A DNA stretch of 35,783 nt from CAZJOD01 sp964547525 (GCA_964547525.1 CAZJOD010000016.1:1-35783); one strand, 5' to 3'. Positions 8,748 through 18,764 are shown, numbered from the stretch's first letter. Numbers and translations are program-made. The notes: a model not told the origin generated them from the letters alone.

Positions 8748-10922
8748 TTATTCCACTATTGCATTTTCAAACGCTTCAATCAACACTTCCTTTACCAAGC
8801 CGCTTCTTAAGTAACACCGCCCGGCAACAGGTATGGTAATTCCATCTTTTTGAGTTGAGAAGGGTATTGGCTCAGTTCCAAGCTCTTTTTGCAACGTCAC
8901 ATCATTTGCACTCAGAGGTAACCGGAGTTTTGCACTTCCCGAGGTGTGCCAATAAACCACATAACGTTCGTTTTTCCTCTCGAAAATAAATGCGAGTATA
9001 TCTTCGCTCCCGCTTGCCGTACCTTTTATTTGGTCGTAAGGAACCAGTTCATAATCTCGGTTTTCATTTATTAATAGAATATGCTCTTGCTCAAGATTTT
9101 GTAATGCATTTTTTTGCTCTTGTGTCAACCATTTTTTTGCTCTTACATCTTCCCAGCGTCTCATAACCTCCATAATATCATTTAACCTGGCATGGGTTTT
9201 AAATGCCTCTATTTTTTCCATCATTGTCACGGGGCAATCCCATGCAGCTGCACGACTTGTTCCGTACTCGAACATATCAGGCTGAGTTCCGGGCGACCAA
9301 AAACCCCACCAACCGAAGTTGAGCCTTGTAAAATCTTGTCGCATACGGGGTGCCTCCTCTGCGGGGAACTCACGGATTTTTTCTTTGAAAACATTGGGTT
9401 GGAAAATATCGAAGGCATTGCCACCACTTAAAAAATGCCAGCTAAAATGAGCCTTTGCCGCACCTTCCGTATAGATCGGTGCAGGATCAAGCTTCTTGTA
9501 CACACGGTATTGTGCGTTGGGTACATGAAAATCAAATGGGGCATTCGTACCTTCCGAACCGTCGAAGTAAACAAAACTGAATCCCGCATTAAACGCATCA
9601 GCAATCTTATCCGCCACCTCGTCTTGTAGACTCGAGTTCTGATCCAGGTAGACACTTGTTCCTCCGAATTCGCTCACGTCGAGAATACCACCTACTAAGC
9701 CGACGGGATGGTTTTGCGCTATTGTCGAGTGTTCGCCACGCTTACAACCAATAAAACGGTTTGGTTCGTTTTCATAACCTTCATACGATATCAGTTCACC
9801 GCCAAATTTTAATACACGACAACGGTCCGCCATAACCGTGCCTTGGGGATTTTGTTCAACATATACCACTGTATCATCTTTATTCAAAGCTTTGGCTAAG
9901 GTAAATCTTCGTGTGACGTTGAGGCGATGATCGGCTACAGGTGTAACATATCTACTTAGTAACCCGATGTGAGTATGTAGAAAATGCAATCCCGGGGTTA
10001 TTCCTGCAGATTTTATCTTGTCAAGCATCTTTTTAAGATCATCCCTACAGTTCGGGTACTCTGCCCTATAGTCATAGTTTCCGTTTAGCCCGTATCCGCC
10101 TTTCTCTTGGAAAACAGATGTATAATAGAGCAGCATATTTGAAAAACCACCCATTTTTGCATATTTAATATGTTCATCCACATTGTTCGGGTTGATGTTG
10201 CCCGACCAGTAAGCCGATTTGTTGATCATATCACTACGACGACTTTTAACTCCCTTAGGTAAATCATAATCTTCCTCTATTGCTTCTATAGCATCAAGCA
10301 AATTGTTTGTCGCACAAGTGATCAACGCTGCTCCTACTCCTTTGAGTTTGATGTCCCTTACGGCATCTGCGCTTAATACACGGTAGCCCTTGCGTCGCTC
10401 CGAGTCAATTCTGGCATATGGTGAAGTTGCCAATACATTAACTGCAATTTTATCATCCCGGCTTACGTTTAACCACTCGCCAAAGTATTTTCTATTTTTC
10501 ACAGGCAATTGCAGAAGGCGCAGCTCAGCCACAGGTGGAGGTGACATTCGAAGACCGGGGTAATCGGTTGGATGTACAATAAAATCGGCTAGACAAAAAC
10601 CGATATACATAGGTTTCTCTATTATTTCCACCACTACTTCATAGGGAGTAATTTCAAACCCTATGATAAGTTTGTTGTCTTCTCGGCGAATGCGATTAGC
10701 TTGAAAAACAGTTCGCTTGTTGGGATGTGCAAGTTTGACCTCATTGTTGAAGGGCCTTTCTTGTGTAACCGAAAACAATGCGGTTTCTTCACCTACTGCC
10801 AAGCACTCTTCACCTGTAGGTTTATGTGTCAAACTCTTGGTTATACAGTCTCCACCGATCACCAAACGTAATTGTTCGTTTTCAATAATAATGTCTTGCA
10901 TTTTTTCAATAATACGCCCCAT
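8748..10922 (-). CDS. Putative glycoside hydrolase with TIM barrel, family not assigned
   Basis: This 724-residue protein has an N-terminal beta-sandwich-like region (about 10-230). A TIM-barrel-like region follows, starting near AYWSGNINPNN (237-247) and MLLYYTSVF, with DYRAEYPNCRDDLKKML and AGITPGLHFLHTHIG (306-320). A beta-rich insertion spans about 335-425. The segment FSFVYFDGSEG (449-459) has the shape of a clan-D-type strand whose Asp454 could be a nucleophile, and a C-terminal beta domain closes the protein. The start is ATG 10922 with AAGGAG ten bases upstream. It sits in a run of carbohydrate-active genes and has no signal peptide. I do not recognise a CAZy family and infer glycosidase activity only from fold cues and context. 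Confidence 0.55.
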   Translation of the reverse strand: MGRIIEKMQDIIIENEQLRLVIGGDCITKSLTHKPTGEECLAVGEETALFSVTQERPFNNEVKLAHPNKRTVFQANRIRREDNKLIIGFEITPYEVVVEIIEKPMYIGFCLADFIVHPTDYPGLRMSPPPVAELRLLQLPVKNRKYFGEWLNVSRDDKIAVNVLATSPYARIDSERRKGYRVLSADAVRDIKLKGVGAALITCATNNLLDAIEAIEEDYDLPKGVKSRRSDMINKSAYWSGNINPNNVDEHIKYAKMGGFSNMLLYYTSVFQEKGGYGLNGNYDYRAEYPNCRDDLKKMLDKIKSAGITPGLHFLHTHIGLLSRYVTPVADHRLNVTRRFTLAKALNKDDTVVYVEQNPQGTVMADRCRVLKFGGELISYEGYENEPNRFIGCKRGEHSTIAQNHPVGLVGGILDVSEFGGTSVYLDQNSSLQDEVADKIADAFNAGFSFVYFDGSEGTNAPFDFHVPNAQYRVYKKLDPAPIYTEGAAKAHFSWHFLSGGNAFDIFQPNVFKEKIREFPAEEAPRMRQDFTRLNFGWWGFWSPGTQPDMFEYGTSRAAAWDCPVTMMEKIEAFKTHARLNDIMEVMRRWEDVRAKKWLTQEQKNALQNLEQEHILLINENRDYELVPYDQIKGTASGSEDILAFIFERKNERYVVYWHTSGSAKLRLPLSANDVTLQKELGTEPIPFSTQKDGITIPVAGRCYLRSGLVKEVLIEAFENAIVE

Positions 10923-11258
10923 TTCTCCATGTCTCCTTACTATTAATTTTTAGTTTTTTTCACTATCCACATACTTTCTTTTATATGTATCCAACCACCC
11001 TTAAGGATAGAAACACATATTTTATAACTACCTACATTTTACCATATACTAGTTTTAAATAGTATCAACAATTTAGATAATCTTTCGCAGAATTCTTTTA
11101 TTGTGCATAAACAATATCTGATATTACGATAAAAACATAAAGTTATGTTGCATTGGCGTTGCAATACTCTTGTCCTATACAAATGTTACAATGGTCCTCT
11201 TTCATGTGCTGATAGTAGTCGTCAACGACCCACATTGACTTGGTAGCACATTAGTTCT
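10923..11258. other. 336-base intergenic region, probable promoter region
   Basis: No coding sequence is supported here. It separates the GH78 gene stop from the start of the putative glycosidase, both on the minus strand. On the minus strand a TGGTAAAAT (extended -10-like) lies near 11037-11045, and a TTGATA lies 21 bases before it, which is a poor spacing. The locus motif seen at four other gene starts is not clearly present; the best partial match near 11073-11097 agrees at about half the positions. I see no convincing terminator hairpin. Confidence 0.35.
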
Positions 11259-13448
11259 TTATGCTTTTAATAAAAAGCGGTGTTCTCCAGACTCTAAAAC
11301 TTGGCCTTTAAATCTGCCTGACACCCCTTCGGGTAAGCTTATAAATAACTCGGTCTTATTATCTTTACGCTGCCGGTTTACAATGATCCTACCACGAATT
11401 GTATCACAATACCCGGAACAATAATCTAGTTGCGATATAAAAGCAGGATTAATATTTACTTCTGCAAATCCGGGAGCTTCGATAACAGGACTTATACCAA
11501 CCAGAGTTTTCATTATCCACGACATAAAGTCAGAATACATATGATGATTCTTTGAGTTACCGGGTTGCCAGGTTTCCCATAATGTCGTCGCATCACCCTC
11601 AACCCAATCTCTATAAGAAGGGTAACCTTCAGCGTTAATTATCCTATACGCAACTTCCTGATAACCACATATATTCAATGCTTCATAAAGATGCCTCAAT
11701 CCGACCATTCCGCAGTGATGGTGATAATCGTGAGCTTGAACGGTTTGCAACAATTGATTGGCTAACGGTTCAAGTCGGTCGTAAAGACCGTGATATATAA
11801 TCATTGACACAGCGGTTTGCTCGTTTACTATACAAGTTCCGTCGTTGTTCATATATACAGATGTAAAAAGATTAATCAATCTTTTCAGATCGGATTGAAG
11901 CCACAAAAAGCTTTTTTCATCATCGACCAATTTCGCCGCCAGCGACGCTATCTTCATACACTTTATCGTTAGAACAGTATCCGTAAACTTTACCGGAGTC
12001 GGCGCCGCTTCCAAATGCTCAAAAGGTCCGGCCCAGTCACATAGGCCATACCCGATTAAACCGTCATCATCCGCACGACTTAATATGTAAGACAGATGCT
12101 TAACAAATATAGGTAAAGACTTTTTTAACAGGCCGGCATCACCGGTAAACAAATAAATTTTATATGGAATTTCGAAAAGTACACCGCTTGATACAGGACC
12201 GGTACCCCACTCATAACCCCAACCCCAAGTAGGTATTATTCCGGGTATCGCACCGTCGTCACGCATGGAATCTGCAATATCTATAAACCACTTTTCAAAA
12301 AAATTCCGCGTGTCAAAACAAGTAAGCATTTGTTCGGCGGACGCTTGGGCGTCATTAGCCCAGCCAAGTTTTTCACGTGTAGGACAATCGGTGGGAACGT
12401 GATGCAAATTACATAAAGTTGCCATTTGACCTAATTTAAAAAGATGATTTAAAAATTGATCCGAACAATCAAAGGATGCGGTTTTGTTCACATCAAGATG
12501 CACAAAAACACCTTTAACGGTTTCTAATGTCGGATTTTCTATCCCGGTTAGTTCTATATATCGAAAACCATGATAAGCAAACATCGGTGACCAAAAAAGG
12601 TCTTCACCATTACAAATCAACCGGTCTGTTTGAAAAGGACTTTGAGGGAAAAACTTATCCATTCCATTCAACTGTAAAGTTAGATCGGAATTGATTTGTT
12701 CCGCATAGCGTATCGTTATTACATCACCGGTTTTTTGTTTGACATGTAATCGTATGTATCCGGAAATGTTTTGCCCAATGTCGAAAATGTAACGCTTATC
12801 TTCCACTTTGAATATTGATACCGTCGGATATACGGAACATTCCTTAACCGGTTGGCAAGAATACAAGCGAAACCTTCCTAAAGGAGGTGTCTGATCTTTA
12901 AGCACAAAGTTCCAAGATGAATCGTCATAATTAATTGTATTCCAATTTGGATCATATAATCGTGAATCATAATATTCTCCGCTTCGTAACTGATTATAGA
13001 TTATCGGTGAATTTATACTACACTTCCAATATTCGTCACTGACCAAAACAACTTTATCGTCTATTCTAAGTTCCAATATAAATTTAGGTAGGTCGCGCCA
13101 TTTTGCTTTATTATGGTTCCATACTGATGCAATTCCTTCGTTATACCATCCGTTACCACAGATTGAACAAAACACGTTTTCCCCTTCTTTTAATAATCCA
13201 CTGACGTCATATGTGTTATACCATAATGTCTTATTGTAATCACTGACCGGTGCACAAAACAAGTCTTCGGTTATTTTAATTCCATTAAGCCAAAAATAAC
13301 CGAATCCCAAACCGCAAACTGATACTTCAGCCTTTTGAAATGAAGGGGATATAAAAAGACGGCGAAACATAGGTGCTAAATTTTGCTCTACCGCTTCAAA
13401 GCGAAACGGAACGGCCGGTTTTATAAAACATGATTGTGAAAATATCAT
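11259..13448 (-). CDS. Alpha-L-rhamnosidase, GH78
   Basis: The enzyme removes terminal alpha-L-rhamnose by inversion. The chosen 729-residue form has N-terminal beta-sandwich domains (with YFWLNGIKI and NGWYNEG segments), the central rhamnosidase beta domain, the (alpha/alpha)6 catalytic barrel and a C-terminal beta domain. The diagnostic segment is DCPTREKLGWAND. Its Asp354, Glu359 and Asp366 keep the +5/+12 spacing of the catalytic residues known in GH78, and TTLWETW near the end of the barrel supplies the likely general base. I start at ATG 13448, which has GGGAGGT eight bases upstream. The longer frame to 13532 would overlap the GH20 gene by 61 bases. The GH20 gene ends 23 bases upstream, so the two are co-transcribed. 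No signal peptide is seen, so the substrate is probably an imported oligosaccharide. Confidence 0.9.
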   Translation of the reverse strand: MIFSQSCFIKPAVPFRFEAVEQNLAPMFRRLFISPSFQKAEVSVCGLGFGYFWLNGIKITEDLFCAPVSDYNKTLWYNTYDVSGLLKEGENVFCSICGNGWYNEGIASVWNHNKAKWRDLPKFILELRIDDKVVLVSDEYWKCSINSPIIYNQLRSGEYYDSRLYDPNWNTINYDDSSWNFVLKDQTPPLGRFRLYSCQPVKECSVYPTVSIFKVEDKRYIFDIGQNISGYIRLHVKQKTGDVITIRYAEQINSDLTLQLNGMDKFFPQSPFQTDRLICNGEDLFWSPMFAYHGFRYIELTGIENPTLETVKGVFVHLDVNKTASFDCSDQFLNHLFKLGQMATLCNLHHVPTDCPTREKLGWANDAQASAEQMLTCFDTRNFFEKWFIDIADSMRDDGAIPGIIPTWGWGYEWGTGPVSSGVLFEIPYKIYLFTGDAGLLKKSLPIFVKHLSYILSRADDDGLIGYGLCDWAGPFEHLEAAPTPVKFTDTVLTIKCMKIASLAAKLVDDEKSFLWLQSDLKRLINLFTSVYMNNDGTCIVNEQTAVSMIIYHGLYDRLEPLANQLLQTVQAHDYHHHCGMVGLRHLYEALNICGYQEVAYRIINAEGYPSYRDWVEGDATTLWETWQPGNSKNHHMYSDFMSWIMKTLVGISPVIEAPGFAEVNINPAFISQLDYCSGYCDTIRGRIIVNRQRKDNKTELFISLPEGVSGRFKGQVLESGEHRFLLKA

Positions 13449-13471
13449 ATATGTATACCTCCCACATTGAA

Positions 13472-15367
13472 CTAAAATGCCATACAAAATCCGATTCGAC
13501 CTGCCGAAACGATTCTTTGATAAGGTAAACACAAAACCGCACCGTCATTATTATCAAACGGCAAACGAGGTTCTTCCAGCTCCTCCAACCTGTCGACCTT
13601 CCCCAAAATCCAATCGTTTAATCGCCATATGGTACTGTCAAGCCTTGCGATTAACGCACCATAACGTAAATCCATAATCTCATAACCGAAAGGTTTATTC
13701 AACATATGCCATAGTTGTCTATGGTATAGCCTTAAATCCTCAATTTGTTTTATAAGGTCAGGAATAATTTTTGTAGTGTATTTATTTAATTCTTCTATGG
13801 ATTTTGTTTTATATAGTTTCGTAATTTGAATGCCCAAATCCGATTTATTCACAAGAATTTGGCTTACCCTAAATAAAAACTCAAACACATGGGAGAATTC
13901 TCCGTTACGGTCACAGGCTTTTATAAGAAGCTTTGTAAGATCTGAATAATGTTGTTTCAGATCGACATTTTCAACTGTTTTGTCAAATAGTCCCATTAGC
14001 GGATCTTGCCAAAATAAAAATTTGCTGCTGTTAGTAGTGTTTGTTTCAGGCGATTTGATTCCCGGTAATATGTCAAGACCTGTTATACTCATAAAATCAT
14101 CATAATTACAACCGCAACATGATTTGAAACGTTTCGATAAAAGATTATCATCCGGATCATCGTAAAATCCATGTTCCGCATATAACTGCAATCCTAGCAA
14201 GTTTGAGTATAACGTACTTTCAGTTGTACCGTCTCCCCATACTGTCACAAACGTCTCTTTTATATCTTGCCTTTTACAAGCGTTAAGAGCACTGTTAATA
14301 GTGATTTTTGTCATATTATAATCCACGGCAAAACTGTTCCAACTCCAAATGCCACCTGCAAATATCGTTTTACGTTTCAAATCGGTATGCGCTTTTAATA
14401 AATTATCATAAAATCCTTCATTTTTATGATAATAGTCCCAATACACAAGATCAATACCTTCCGGAATCTTTGCGCTTACTTCATCGGGCACCGGACAATC
14501 TTGTTCATAATGTCCTCCGTTTTTTGCAGCCGCTCTAAAATAAACATCACTCCATATCATAGGTTCCAAATTATACTTTTTTGTGATTTCCAACACCTCT
14601 GCAAGATGCTCGTTCATAATGTCAAACTTACTACGGTATCCGTTAAGCAGCAAATAATTACCTTGTCCGAGTTTCCAAGCTTCATCCATTCCTATATGGA
14701 TCCGTTTTGATCGAAACGGAGCACATGCCGATTCGATAAGTTTTTCTATGAAATCGTAAGTTCCATGATGTCCTACAAGTAATGTATCATCATCTTCCTT
14801 GATTGATTTGTAACAATCCCATTTTAAAACATCAATAAGATGAGCGAGAGTTTGAATACACGGTATAAGCTCAATGCCAAGAGCAAAAGCTGTATCATCG
14901 CATGATTTTAAATCGTCATAAGTGTACCTTCCCCTCATATACCCAAAATACGGCTCATTTTCAACAATGTAATTATCTTCAGTATAAATCATAAACATAT
15001 TTAAGCCCATAAGAGCCATACGAGCGAAAAGTTTCTCATATTGTGATACATTTATAACCGCATTACCTTGCGATACATCAAACATGGCACCATGCACATC
15101 AAAACGATTCTCCTCCCGGATATCGAAATCTTCATTGATTTTTCGTCCTATAATGTGGGATAACCCTCGGAAAAACAAAACTTTTTTACCATATTCAATA
15201 AATACTTCACCATTTTTAGAATAGACGTGCAAATGATTTTCTTTGTTTTTAAAATGAAAAATATTTACACTAATACCATCGTAAGATCGCTCCAAAATGT
15301 TCTGTCTTTCTAAAATTTCTATTCCGTCCGCTAATAAATGATAGTCACCCTTAAAATTTATCTTCAC
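13472..15367 (-). CDS. GH20 beta-N-acetylhexosaminidase-like protein
   Basis: The enzyme is predicted to remove terminal beta-linked GlcNAc, GalNAc or a related sugar by substrate-assisted catalysis. The protein has 631 residues. An N-terminal alpha/beta domain precedes a TIM barrel that begins near FDVHGAMFDVSQ (89-100). The catalytic Asp-Glu pair typical of GH20 is D228-E229 in IHIGMDEAW. Later barrel segments include MIWSDVYFR, IDLVYWDYY and FAGGIWSWN, and a helical C-terminal region follows. Translation begins at GTG 15367, with GGAGAGG just upstream. It lies 26 bases after the FG-GAP gene and 23 before the GH78 gene, within an apparent three-gene operon. No signal peptide is seen. The barrel start FDVSQG departs from the common FDVSRG, which may reflect substrate differences. 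Confidence 0.85.
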   Translation of the reverse strand: MKINFKGDYHLLADGIEILERQNILERSYDGISVNIFHFKNKENHLHVYSKNGEVFIEYGKKVLFFRGLSHIIGRKINEDFDIREENRFDVHGAMFDVSQGNAVINVSQYEKLFARMALMGLNMFMIYTEDNYIVENEPYFGYMRGRYTYDDLKSCDDTAFALGIELIPCIQTLAHLIDVLKWDCYKSIKEDDDTLLVGHHGTYDFIEKLIESACAPFRSKRIHIGMDEAWKLGQGNYLLLNGYRSKFDIMNEHLAEVLEITKKYNLEPMIWSDVYFRAAAKNGGHYEQDCPVPDEVSAKIPEGIDLVYWDYYHKNEGFYDNLLKAHTDLKRKTIFAGGIWSWNSFAVDYNMTKITINSALNACKRQDIKETFVTVWGDGTTESTLYSNLLGLQLYAEHGFYDDPDDNLLSKRFKSCCGCNYDDFMSITGLDILPGIKSPETNTTNSSKFLFWQDPLMGLFDKTVENVDLKQHYSDLTKLLIKACDRNGEFSHVFEFLFRVSQILVNKSDLGIQITKLYKTKSIEELNKYTTKIIPDLIKQIEDLRLYHRQLWHMLNKPFGYEIMDLRYGALIARLDSTIWRLNDWILGKVDRLEELEEPRLPFDNNDGAVLCLPYQRIVSAGRIGFCMAF

Positions 15368-15393
15368 GTTAACCTCTCCACACTAATATAAGT

Positions 15394-17379
15394 TTATTTG
15401 TTCGGTTTTACTTGCGTATACCAAGCCATACCCTGTTCACCACCACCGTGAATGACTTCTACGATTCCGTCTTCATTTATGTCATGCAAGTAATGATGTG
15501 TCAAAACCATAGGGAAATCCTCACCTGTATAAATAATTTTTCCGTTTTTAACTTTGTATATATGAGTTTTATATCCTTCTTCCCTTATTCCGAGGAATAT
15601 TTCCTTTTCTCCGTCACTATCAATATCATAAGTTTGCATCATGATCATCCCGTTAAGTGAAGGTTTTTTGCCAATACCATCCATTTCGATCGGTTCAGGT
15701 ACCGATAAAATCGGCAAACCTTTTTCATCCGTTCCTTTATTTTTAATAATAAACAATCCCCCTCCCGGGTTTTCATGTAAAGCTATACCCATTTGGTAAG
15801 AACAGCCTCCTACTAGCAGATCCTCACCATTTGTCCTGTAAAGCGACACACCGACGGCACAAACACGATTATAGATTTTAATTACATTACCGGTCTCATC
15901 TTTTAAGGGACCTTTTATTGTAAATATAGGTTCTATACTTTCATTTATCAAATCTTCCTCAAGTAAATACAAATTTCCCGCATCGGATCCGATTATAAAT
16001 GAGTTTTCGTCTTTCCCGTTGTAATTCCAATGATGCAAACGATCAAATCCCCAAGACTTACCGGCTTCGGAATCGGTTTCACCGGGTATGAAAACTTCGC
16101 TTTTAATTGTTGATACGGGAATATTCATACCCTCTACCAGGATCCTAGGATTGGTTTTAACTATTCTCCTCAGATAGTATTTTGCACCTACCGTGTCAAT
16201 TAAGTATTTTTCATCTGTTCTTTTGCTTTTAAACATTGCAGTAAAGTTATATCCTGTTGTAATAACTTCCTTTCCATTTATGGTTCCTTGCTTTACAAAA
16301 ACAGGTTTTTCCCCGATATCAGCTGTGTTTCTCAGCTTAACAATACCGGAGCCTGTTGTAATCATTATATCTCGATTTTTCCCATCGATTATTATTTTAC
16401 TGTGAATATTCAGCATTCCAACCGAAAACCCGAGACCGCCTGTATTAAAGCCTGAAACATCAACTGTCCCCAAGTTTTCAAACACAGGTTTACCATTATC
16501 GTAACCTACACGTTTAAGATAACATATATTCATATCTTTTGTTCCGGTAATTGCTATGATATCGTATACTTTTTCTTTTTCATTCCAATACAAAGCTATT
16601 CTCGCAGAACTACCGACAAAAGTTTTATTTCCATGTATACCTTTGCCTAGTATAATTGGATTTCCGTCGGCATCACATATCCTTTCTTTTGGCTTGACGA
16701 ATTTATTACCAAGATCATTTACAAATTTTTTTGCCTCGGCGGTAATCAAAGCTTCTACATTCTTTTCATATACGCTTCCTTCATATTCCACAACCCCGTT
16801 ACCGTCACTTACGTCGGGCAACCACCAAAGATTACCTCCCCAATCACCTATAATAAGATTCTTTTTATTTCCGGTAGCATCAGGATAGCATAACGGATAA
16901 ATAATGTTATAAAACTGAGGATCAACGTAACCACCTTCAGAAGTGATTTTCCCAATATCTTCATTATAAAATTCAATATGAAAAGGTATATTGGTATGTT
17001 TATCTCTTATATAACCGTGATCAATAAATGAAAAATTCGGATAAGAACCCTTTCTTTCTACAAATTTCAAAAATCCACGTCGATCGGCGGCAATTATATC
17101 TTCCATACCGTCTCTGTTCCAGTCGATCGGACAGTGTATAAGGCATACGCAACCGAAAGTTCCTGTCATATGGTCGGCATCTTTTTCAAATTCAATGTCT
17201 TGTAAATTTCTTGTAGGATAAAGATACATTCCTTGCCAGCATCTGCTAATTAGCAAATCTTTAGCATCAGGTTCAGACCATGAAACAATCGATCCTGACA
17301 AAACCCATCCGAATGATATATCACCTTCGGAGTTTCTAAGATATTCTTTATCTCCTATAATGTAACTCATATTGCTCAT
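15394..17379 (-). CDS. FG-GAP/VCBS beta-propeller protein
   Basis: This 661-residue protein carries calcium-loop-like repeats of the FG-GAP/VCBS type: DWNRDGMEDI (near 86), DIDSDGEKEI (near 584) and DINEDGIVEV (near 633). Between them are repeated beta strands with phrases such as NLIIGDWGGNLWWLP, SFIIGSDAGNLYLLE and DLLVGGCSYQMG, which suggest a seven- or eight-bladed propeller. Such propellers occur in PL11 rhamnogalacturonan lyases and in carbohydrate-binding proteins, but the PL11 pattern is not evident here. No signal peptide is visible, although most FG-GAP proteins are exported. It is the first gene of a likely operon with GH20 and GH78, and a locus motif lies 57 bases upstream. It may be a lyase or a sugar-binding protein; I cannot decide. 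Confidence 0.6.
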   Translation of the reverse strand: MSNMSYIIGDKEYLRNSEGDISFGWVLSGSIVSWSEPDAKDLLISRCWQGMYLYPTRNLQDIEFEKDADHMTGTFGCVCLIHCPIDWNRDGMEDIIAADRRGFLKFVERKGSYPNFSFIDHGYIRDKHTNIPFHIEFYNEDIGKITSEGGYVDPQFYNIIYPLCYPDATGNKKNLIIGDWGGNLWWLPDVSDGNGVVEYEGSVYEKNVEALITAEAKKFVNDLGNKFVKPKERICDADGNPIILGKGIHGNKTFVGSSARIALYWNEKEKVYDIIAITGTKDMNICYLKRVGYDNGKPVFENLGTVDVSGFNTGGLGFSVGMLNIHSKIIIDGKNRDIMITTGSGIVKLRNTADIGEKPVFVKQGTINGKEVITTGYNFTAMFKSKRTDEKYLIDTVGAKYYLRRIVKTNPRILVEGMNIPVSTIKSEVFIPGETDSEAGKSWGFDRLHHWNYNGKDENSFIIGSDAGNLYLLEEDLINESIEPIFTIKGPLKDETGNVIKIYNRVCAVGVSLYRTNGEDLLVGGCSYQMGIALHENPGGGLFIIKNKGTDEKGLPILSVPEPIEMDGIGKKPSLNGMIMMQTYDIDSDGEKEIFLGIREEGYKTHIYKVKNGKIIYTGEDFPMVLTHHYLHDINEDGIVEVIHGGGEQGMAWYTQVKPNK

Positions 17380-17435
17380 AGCTGTATAGTTCCTTTCACT
17401 ATTGTAAATATTTTATTGATTGGTTATTTATTTGC

Positions 17436-17463
17436 GGACATATCTTATCTTATTATCTTTTTT
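17436..17463 (-). promoter_or_regulatory. Conserved intergenic motif, copy 3 (upstream of FG-GAP gene)
   Basis: The plus strand reads GGACATATCTTATC then TTATTATCTTTTTT, which aligns gap-free with the copies at 1614, 8711 and 18777. It lies 57 bases before the start of the FG-GAP/GH20/GH78 operon. No strong -10 box is seen at the spacing found with copy 4, so the promoter itself is not defined. I infer control by the same regulator. Confidence 0.5.
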
Positions 17464-17573
17464 AAATGATTTTGGATACACTATTTCCAATTCAATGAAT
17501 CTCCCTTGCCTATTTACACCCTTTACAAGAAGCATTGCTTAATCCGAGCTACATTAAAGAGCATCTTCTTATT

Positions 17574-18734
17574 TTAATTACCCAAGCATTTATACGTAAT
17601 ATTTCTTATCCTCGGATGAACAAACGGCTCCTGGCTGTTAAGCATATGTTGTGCATAAAATACAGCCAACTCATTATCAGGATCAATCATAACATATGCA
17701 CCTGCGGCACCGCCCCAGCCAAATTCGCCAATGGGACTCAACGCGCCGGCTTTAGCTCTATCCATCAATGTCCGCACTCCTAAACCGTACCCATATCCAC
17801 TCATATGAATCCAATTAAAATCCTGCAGTAATATTTCATCAAGTCGGTTGGTTTTCATTAAGTCAATTGTATGCTTACTTAAAATTTCCTCGCCGTTTAT
17901 GGTTCTTCCTTTATTGCACAATACATTTGCAAATTTAATATAGTCGTCAACCGATGAGATTAAACCCGCACCACCGCTTTCATACATGCTTCCAAGAACA
18001 TAACCGTTCTTTATAGATACATCGGCAGTTGTATTTGTAAGGTCGTCAAATCGATACTGCATAGCCATTCTTTGCTTTTTTTCCTCTGTCAAGTAAAAAC
18101 TCGTATCGTTCATTTCTAATGGTTTGAAAATGTTTTCCTCTAAGTATTCGCTTAACTTTTTACCGGATACCACCTCTATAAGTGCTCCGAGGACATCATG
18201 ACATAAACTGTAATTCCAATGTGTTCCCGGTTCAAACAACAGCGGATCTTTAGCGATTGCTTTGACAATTTCCCTTGTAGGGCATTCACCTTTAGTCTCT
18301 TCCTTTACCGATTTGATGGGTTGAGTATTCAAATTATAAGTTAGGCCTGCCGACATTGTAAACAGATCGCAAACTTTGATACTGTTTTTGGCTTTTATCA
18401 GTTCCGTTTCATCATTATCAATCTTTCTTTGTATGTACATCTCCTTGTACTCAGGTAAGTATTCCCACAAAGGATCTGTCATTAGAAATTTGCCTTTCTC
18501 GAAAAGCTGAAGAGCCGCTGTACATGTTATCACTTTTGTCACCGAATACAGGTTGTATAGGTTGTCTATTGTAATTGGCTTTTTTGCTTTTATATCGGCA
18601 TAACCTGCACAATACCTAAAAACAGGTTTGTTTTTATAATAGACTGCACAGTCAGCACCGGGTATTCTCCACTGTACAATAAAATCTAAGAATTTCTTTA
18701 GTTCCGTAAAGTCTATAATAATCACTCCATTCAT
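17574..18734 (-). CDS. Beta-lactamase-fold serine hydrolase (class C/EstB type)
   Basis: This 386-residue protein belongs to the serine beta-lactamase/D-Ala-D-Ala carboxypeptidase fold, whose cytoplasmic members are often esterases. The catalytic SxxK motif is S64-V-T-K67 and the second motif is Y175-S in HWNYSLCHD, where the usual YxN is replaced by YSL. The third region is GEFGWGGAAGAY, the esterase-like form instead of KTG. No signal peptide is present, which argues against a periplasmic penicillin-binding role. The gene stands alone within the carbohydrate locus. It has a clear extended -10 box (18756-18764) and a locus motif at 18777, so it is probably induced with the glycosidases and may deacylate the substrate. 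The ATG has no strong ribosome binding site and the predicted leader is only ~15 bases. Confidence 0.8.
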   Translation of the reverse strand: MNGVIIIDFTELKKFLDFIVQWRIPGADCAVYYKNKPVFRYCAGYADIKAKKPITIDNLYNLYSVTKVITCTAALQLFEKGKFLMTDPLWEYLPEYKEMYIQRKIDNDETELIKAKNSIKVCDLFTMSAGLTYNLNTQPIKSVKEETKGECPTREIVKAIAKDPLLFEPGTHWNYSLCHDVLGALIEVVSGKKLSEYLEENIFKPLEMNDTSFYLTEEKKQRMAMQYRFDDLTNTTADVSIKNGYVLGSMYESGGAGLISSVDDYIKFANVLCNKGRTINGEEILSKHTIDLMKTNRLDEILLQDFNWIHMSGYGYGLGVRTLMDRAKAGALSPIGEFGWGGAAGAYVMIDPDNELAVFYAQHMLNSQEPFVHPRIRNITYKCLGN

Positions 18735-18755
18735 TTATTATAAGAACACCACTAA

Positions 18756-18764
18756 ATTATAACA
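18756..18764 (-). promoter_or_regulatory. Extended -10 promoter of serine hydrolase gene
   Basis: The minus strand reads TGTTATAAT, a consensus -10 (TATAAT) with the extended TG. The bases 17 upstream are ATATAT, a poor -35, and they overlap the conserved locus motif at 18777-18803. A weak -35 directly under a conserved site is the arrangement expected for a promoter that needs an activator. Transcription would start near 18749, about 15 bases before the ATG. Confidence 0.55.

Noticed and set aside
11073..11097. Motif copy upstream of the unassigned glycosidase
   Set aside because: About half the positions agree, which is near chance for A+T-rich DNA.
13449..13532. Longer GH78 start overlapping the GH20 gene
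   Set aside because: The extra 28 residues have no ribosome binding site and read in the GH20 3' end; ATG 13448 has GGGAGGT.
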